NCBI GenBank assembly: GCA_021785795.1
Contig: JAJYEK010000104.1
Coordinates: 1-12,063 of the forward strand
Length of the DNA stretch: 12,063 nt
Direction: 5' to 3'
Source: Pseudomonadota bacterium
Lineage (GTDB): Bacteria; Pseudomonadota; Gammaproteobacteria; Acidiferrobacterales; UBA6901
The notes below the pieces were generated by a model, which made no database searches, was not told the origin of the DNA, and was given only the letters and a program-made list of their open reading frames with translations. This document shows positions 6,807 through 12,063 of this stretch, in pieces. Position 1 is the stretch's first letter; every line of letters begins with the position of its first letter. Position numbers and translations under genes: made by a program.

Positions 6807-7229
6807 TTAACTTCTGTCCGTTTCCTCGGCGTGAAGCGCTGCGATCAAAGGACAGGCCACCTTCTCGATGCCTTGACTGCACCGCTCAAGCAGCGCAGCC
6901 AGCGTCGCCTCAATGCGGCTTAGATCCTGTAGCCGCGTGCGCACATCGCGCAGATGATGCGCGGCCAGGTCGGCTGCCGCGTGACACTGCATGCCTTCAT
7001 CAAGCCGCAACAGGTGGCGGATTTCCTCCAGACTGAACCCGAGCCTTTGTGCCGACTTGATGAATTTGAGCCGCGCCATGTCTCCTGGTGTGTAACGCCG
7101 GATCCCGCCAGGCGGACGGGGCGGCACCGGCAGCAGCCCCTTGCGCTGATAGAAGCGAATGGTCTCGACGTTGACACCAACCGCCGCCGCCAGGCCGCCG
7201 ATGGTCAAGGGATGCCCCCGGTGATCCAT
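6807..7229 (-). CDS. merR: MerR, mercury-responsive regulator
   Basis: A 140-residue MerR-family dimeric regulator that represses the divergent merCA promoter without Hg(II) and underwinds it to activate when Hg(II) is bound. The N-terminal winged helix-turn-helix (LTIGGLAAAVGVNVETIRFY, residues 8-27, then GGIRRYTPGD) is followed by a dimerisation helix. The three Hg(II)-binding cysteines fall at C82, C117 and C126, the same numbers as in Tn501/Tn21 MerR. Together with the operator this makes the assignment specific to mercury rather than Cd/Pb/Zn regulators. ATG 7229 lies 7 bp from the -35 of the divergent promoter, so MerR will also repress itself. No terminator is evident after its stop. 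Confidence 0.97.
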   Translation of the reverse strand: MDHRGHPLTIGGLAAAVGVNVETIRFYQRKGLLPVPPRPPGGIRRYTPGDMARLKFIKSAQRLGFSLEEIRHLLRLDEGMQCHAAADLAAHHLRDVRTRLQDLSRIEATLAALLERCSQGIEKVACPLIAALHAEETDRS

Positions 7230-7235
7230 GAGGAG

Positions 7236-7266
7236 TTGACTCCGTACCTTGGTACGGCATTAAGTT
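7236..7266 (+). promoter_or_regulatory. merCA promoter with MerR operator
   Basis: A -35 TTGACT (7236-7241) and a -10 TAAGTT (7261-7266) are separated by 19 bp. That over-long spacer is the hallmark of MerR-activated promoters. The dyad CCGTACC-TT-GGTACGG (7242-7257) fills the spacer and closely matches the Tn501 operator half-sites (CCGTAC / GTACGG). Transcription would start near 7273, about 50 nt before merC. Confidence 0.93.
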
Positions 7267-7323
7267 TAGCACAGATACCGCCTGCCCGGGCGATCTGCGC
7301 ACTCACCTAAGGAGGAGCCAACC

Positions 7324-9453
<2,130 letters not shown>

Positions 9454-9738
9454 TTGGTCATGAATCCGGCATCACCAGTCGCAAAGACCCCGGCGGAGAA
9501 CACGGCCGTGACATGACCGGAAGGGTAACTGTCGGGCAGGCCTGGCACCGGCCGTGCACAGAATGCGTGGCGCCGGGCGCCCGTTCCCTGACCGCGCGGA
9601 CCCTTCGCCTCTCATCGCGCAGCCCGTTCCGGGGTCTGCCGATGGCCCCTGTCGGTGTTTGCCTCTGCCCATGCCGTGGCGGCCATCCTTAGGGGCATGC
9701 ACGGGGCAAAGCCTTGGCGCAAAGACGCAGCCAGCAGA
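9454..9738. other. gene-free spacer between merA and the aldolase gene
   Basis: The two flanking genes converge here. I see no conserved motif in any frame and no clear Rho-independent terminator for the aldolase gene. Confidence 0.5.
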
Positions 9739-10782
9739 TCAGACTGCTTCCATGTCCGGCCGGTATTCCCCGCGGCGGGCCATGCCATTACACAGGGCCC
9801 GATGGTGTAGCACTCTCTGGGCTGCCGCAACCCGGCTCGCATCACCTCGCCAGAGCTCCATGGCCGGCTGTTGAATGGCCCGGGAAAAAGAAAAGGTCAA
9901 AACCCAGGGGGCTTTCCCGCGCCACCGGACGTTCATGGCGTTCAGACGCAGCGAGGCGAGTTCCGCACTCTGGCCACCCGAAAGGAAGGCCACACCAGGC
10001 ACCGCCGCGGGCACGGCCCGCAACAGGACGTTCACCGTAGCATCCGCCACCTCTTCCACGCCGGCCTGCACCGGACAGTCAGCACCCGACAGCACCATGT
10101 TGGGCTTTAGTATCATGCCCTCAAGAAACACAGCTTGCCGGTAAAGCTCTTCAAAAACCGTATGCAGCGCGGCTTCCGTAACCTCGGCACACCGCTGCAG
10201 GGTGTGGTCGCCGTCCATGAGCACTTCGGGCTCTACGATCGGCACGATCCCCGCTTCCTGGCACAGCGCGGCATAGCGCGCAAGCCCATGCGCATTCGCC
10301 TCGAGACACGCGCGGCTCGGGATCCCCTTTCCAATCGCAATCACGGCACGCCATTTGGCGAACCTCGCGCCCATGTTCCGGTATTCGGCAAGACGCTCCC
10401 GGAGCCGGTCGAGCCCCTCCGTAACCTTCTCTCCCGGGTGCGCAGCTAGCTCCTTGGCACCCGCGTCCACCTTGATTCCCGGCACAATGCCCGCTTTTGC
10501 CAACACCATCAGAAACGGTGTTCCATCCGCCGCCGCCTGCCGTATGGTTTCGTCGTACAGAATTGCGCTGCTGATGTAGTCTCCGAGTCCGGGCGTCGTC
10601 AAAATCAGCTCCCGCCAGGCACGCCGCGCGTCCACGGTCTGAGGAATCCCGAGCTTGGCAAACCGCCGACTGCTGGTTGGGGTGCTTTCGTCCATGGCGA
10701 GTATTCCCTTGCCCGCCTGCATCATCGCCTGCGCGGTGGCAACGAGATCGTGCTCCACCGGGGTTACTTCGTGCAGACCCAT
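9739..10782 (-). CDS. class I fructose-bisphosphate aldolase
   Basis: A 347-residue cytosolic enzyme that cleaves or forms fructose 1,6-bisphosphate, serving glycolysis, gluconeogenesis or the Calvin cycle. It is the animal/plant-like class I type using a lysine Schiff base. Visible catalytic elements are D31 (GILAMDEST), K104 (PGIKVDAG), K143 (ARFAKWRAV), E184 (IVEPEVL) and the Schiff-base lysine K226 (EGMILKPNMV). The phosphate-binding end FLSGGQSAELA is present too. The frame stays open upstream to 11307, but ATG 10782 is the true start: MGLHEVTPVEHDLVATAQAM matches the family N-terminus and AAGGAGG lies 7 nt before it. It stands alone, convergent with merA, with its own promoter candidate, and looks like a chromosomal housekeeping gene beside the resistance cluster. 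Confidence 0.96.
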   Translation of the reverse strand: MGLHEVTPVEHDLVATAQAMMQAGKGILAMDESTPTSSRRFAKLGIPQTVDARRAWRELILTTPGLGDYISSAILYDETIRQAAADGTPFLMVLAKAGIVPGIKVDAGAKELAAHPGEKVTEGLDRLRERLAEYRNMGARFAKWRAVIAIGKGIPSRACLEANAHGLARYAALCQEAGIVPIVEPEVLMDGDHTLQRCAEVTEAALHTVFEELYRQAVFLEGMILKPNMVLSGADCPVQAGVEEVADATVNVLLRAVPAAVPGVAFLSGGQSAELASLRLNAMNVRWRGKAPWVLTFSFSRAIQQPAMELWRGDASRVAAAQRVLHHRALCNGMARRGEYRPDMEAV

Positions 10783-10879
10783 ACCGTACCTCCTTATCCA
10801 TTCGAAGGTTGCCGCAATGGAGGAGCGCTTCCTTCCCGATACCCGCATGCACCCCGGCACACAACAGCCTTGATTATCC

Positions 10880-10907
10880 AGTATACGAGCACACGATATT
10901 TCCGCAA
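10880..10907 (-). promoter_or_regulatory. candidate promoter of the aldolase gene
   Basis: On the minus strand -35 TTGCGG (10907-10902), a 16-nt spacer and -10 TATACT (10885-10880) lie about 100 nt upstream of ATG 10782. A second -10-like GATAAT sits just after the first. This would give a 5' leader of roughly 90 nt. Confidence 0.5.
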
Positions 10908-11374
10908 GCGTACTTAGTTCCCTGCCGCACTCTACACTTACCCTTTCTGGATCGTGTCCGAATGCCGCGCGTGGCCCGTCTGCACGCTTATCCATTGAAA
11001 AAAAACGGTTTGCATTCAGCACCCCCTTGATCCCCAGGGAAGAAAAGACCAGTGCCCTGCGTGACCCGGCGCGGGACGCGCCGCCATGTGACTGCACACC
11101 CCGCTGCCGCCAACGAATGCACCAGCACCGGAATACGCGCAACACGCAAAACGATGCTCCGCGCCAGACTGGCAATCGCTCTATGCACGGATCTGGTATT
11201 GGTCTAAACGAGAGAGTCTTCGGGCTTTCGTGTGGGCAAGGGAGGCGCCTGTGCGAGCAGGACGCCCCGCGGCGTGATACCTGAACTGTACCAAAAGCTT
11301 TTGGCATGTACGGCGCCGCGGCAAGTCACGGCGGTGGCAAAACAAGAACCCTCAGGAACTGCCCGGCTTTAAGC
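10908..11374. other. stretch without a recognisable gene
   Basis: Open frames here (including the false upstream extension of the aldolase frame) have no recognisable motifs. A perfect 14-bp palindrome CCAAAAGCTTTTGG lies at 11291-11304, close to the transposase relic that follows. Confidence 0.5.
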
Positions 11375-11623
11375 GACATACCGGTGTGCTTTGGGTGGCC
11401 GCCAGATATGCCGCTGCACTGCCCTGAATGCGAGGCCGTGGGGCCCGGTTACGATACCTGTCCGCGACGCTGCCACCGTCTCATACGATGCAAGGGAAGA
11501 CCTCGATCGGGGCCGATATCCCACGGGTAGACGGCCCAAAGTGCGGGGTCAAACAGATCCTGATGGCCCGGACCCAGGACAAGGAAACGTTTTACCGAAC
11601 TCTTCGAGGCTCACGCCATGTAG
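11375..11623 (+). pseudogene. decayed ISL3-family transposase, N-terminal zinc-finger part
   Basis: Three pieces in alternating frames give the N-terminal region of an ISL3 transposase. The first (frame 2) has GWPPDMPLHCPECEAVGPGY followed by DTCPRR, the CPxC zinc finger. The second (frame 1, from about 11480) has ADIPRVDGPKCGVKQI, matching the family's xxIPRVxCPxxGVKQ segment. The third (frame 2 again, 11564-11620) has WPGPRTRKRFTELFEAHAM before a TAG, matching the W..P.S.FT.LFEA block. At least two frameshifts and the loss of a zinc-finger cysteine (VDG instead of VDC) show that it is dead. I see possible further traces to about 11700 but no DDE catalytic domain. Terminal inverted repeats were not identified. 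Confidence 0.7.
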
Positions 11624-11799
11624 CGAGTGCAAGCCGTACCAGGCCCGGTGCAGGCCCAGCGGCTCGCGGCGCTCTTCCGGGACCTGAGTGGAGCGGGTCA
11701 TGGGTCATGCGGCCCACGAAGAGCCGCCATAGGGTCCGGGAACTGCCCGGAAGGGGCGCGGATAAAGCCCGCCCGCGTCCCTCCCTGGAGTCGGGTCTG
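11624..11799. other. spacer with possible transposase traces
   Basis: This lies between the ISL3 relic and the BamE-like gene. A few residues could be eroded transposase, but nothing is firm. GGGCGCGGATAAAGCCCGCCC (11754-11774) contains imperfect symmetry and could lie in the 3' untranslated region of the BamE-like gene. Confidence 0.3.
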
Positions 11800-12063
11800 T
11801 TACTTGGTGTAACCCGTCGAGTGCATATCGACCCAGATATAAATGAGTTTCTCGGCTGAAGCACCAAAACTCGCCTGGGAAAAAACCAGTTCGCCCTCGC
11901 CGCGGTAAAACCAGTCCGTCCGGTACTCGTCGCCGCCAAAATAGAACGGAATAAACTGTTTGCCGGTTATGTGGCCGTGTTGACTGGTGGGGGGACCGAT
12001 AAGACCCGCCACTTCCCCCGGACTCATGCCCAACCGGATCTTCGCGAACTTGCTGCCAGGCTG
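11800..12063 (-). CDS. BamE / SmpA-OmlA-like protein, 5' end beyond the window
   Basis: The last 87 residues of a gene that enters from the right edge; the frame is open to 12063. IRLGMSPGEVAGLIGPPTS is the SmpA/OmlA motif (GMs..eV..llG.P) of BamE-like lipoproteins, which in Gram-negative bacteria help assemble outer-membrane proteins or share that fold. It is followed by GKQFIPFYFGGDEYRTDWFY and GELVFSQASFG, typical of a BamE-like subgroup common in proteobacteria. The N-terminus, where a lipoprotein signal peptide would sit, is outside the window. It is not the canonical BamE itself as far as I can tell. Stop TAA at 11802-11800. Confidence 0.75.
   Translation of the reverse strand, partial: QPGSKFAKIRLGMSPGEVAGLIGPPTSQHGHITGKQFIPFYFGGDEYRTDWFYRGEGELVFSQASFGASAEKLIYIWVDMHSTGYTK

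Noticed and set aside
10783..11307. A 175-codon N-terminal extension of the aldolase
   Set aside because: The frame is open by chance in GC-rich DNA; the family N-terminus and a strong ribosome binding site both sit at ATG 10782.

Overview
This is a GC-rich bacterial window dominated by two heavy-metal resistance modules: an arsenic operon on the minus strand (851-3862) and a mercury locus (6807-9427). Between and around them lie decayed genes and long stretches without recognisable genes. The closest resemblances I recall are to proteins and layouts of acidophilic sulfur/iron-oxidising proteobacteria: a merR / merC-merA locus without merT or merP, an ArsR-ArsC fusion protein, and a cysteine-rich ArsR tail of the Acidithiobacillus type. 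I therefore infer a gamma- or acidithiobacillia-type proteobacterium from a metal-rich habitat. The genus cannot be fixed from this window.

Layout from the left. Bases 1-558 hold the end of an upstream reading frame and a multi-pass membrane protein gene. That gene is out of frame because a 16-bp tandem repeat is present in six copies. Bases 559-850 have no gene but two short inverted repeats. Then, reading right to left on the minus strand, comes arsRC (ArsR repressor fused to an arsenate reductase), arsD and arsA. A promoter at 3869-3898 would start transcription at the arsRC start codon itself. The ArsB or Acr3 efflux permease that ArsA usually drives is absent. Upstream of the operon, 4054-4380 is a frameshifted C-terminal remnant of an MFS transporter. 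A complete gene for a DUF2934/DUF6781-type helical protein follows (4848-5714), with a cluster of palindromes upstream of it.

After about 1 kb without a recognisable gene comes the mercury locus. It has merR on the minus strand, a divergent merR-type operator/promoter with the characteristic 19-bp spacer, then merC and merA on the plus strand. A long inverted repeat covers the merA stop codon. The rest holds a class I fructose-bisphosphate aldolase gene (minus, 9739-10782) with its own promoter, a decayed ISL3-family transposase fragment (about 11375-11623), and the 3' end of a BamE/SmpA-OmlA-like gene running off the right edge.

How the genes work together. ArsRC would sense As(III) and reduce As(V) to As(III). 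ArsD would carry As(III) to the ArsA ATPase, but the membrane pore must come from elsewhere. MerC would import Hg(II) and MerA would reduce it to Hg(0), both under MerR control. The mixture of intact metal-resistance genes, broken transporters and an IS relic suggests an accessory region built by transfer and now eroding.
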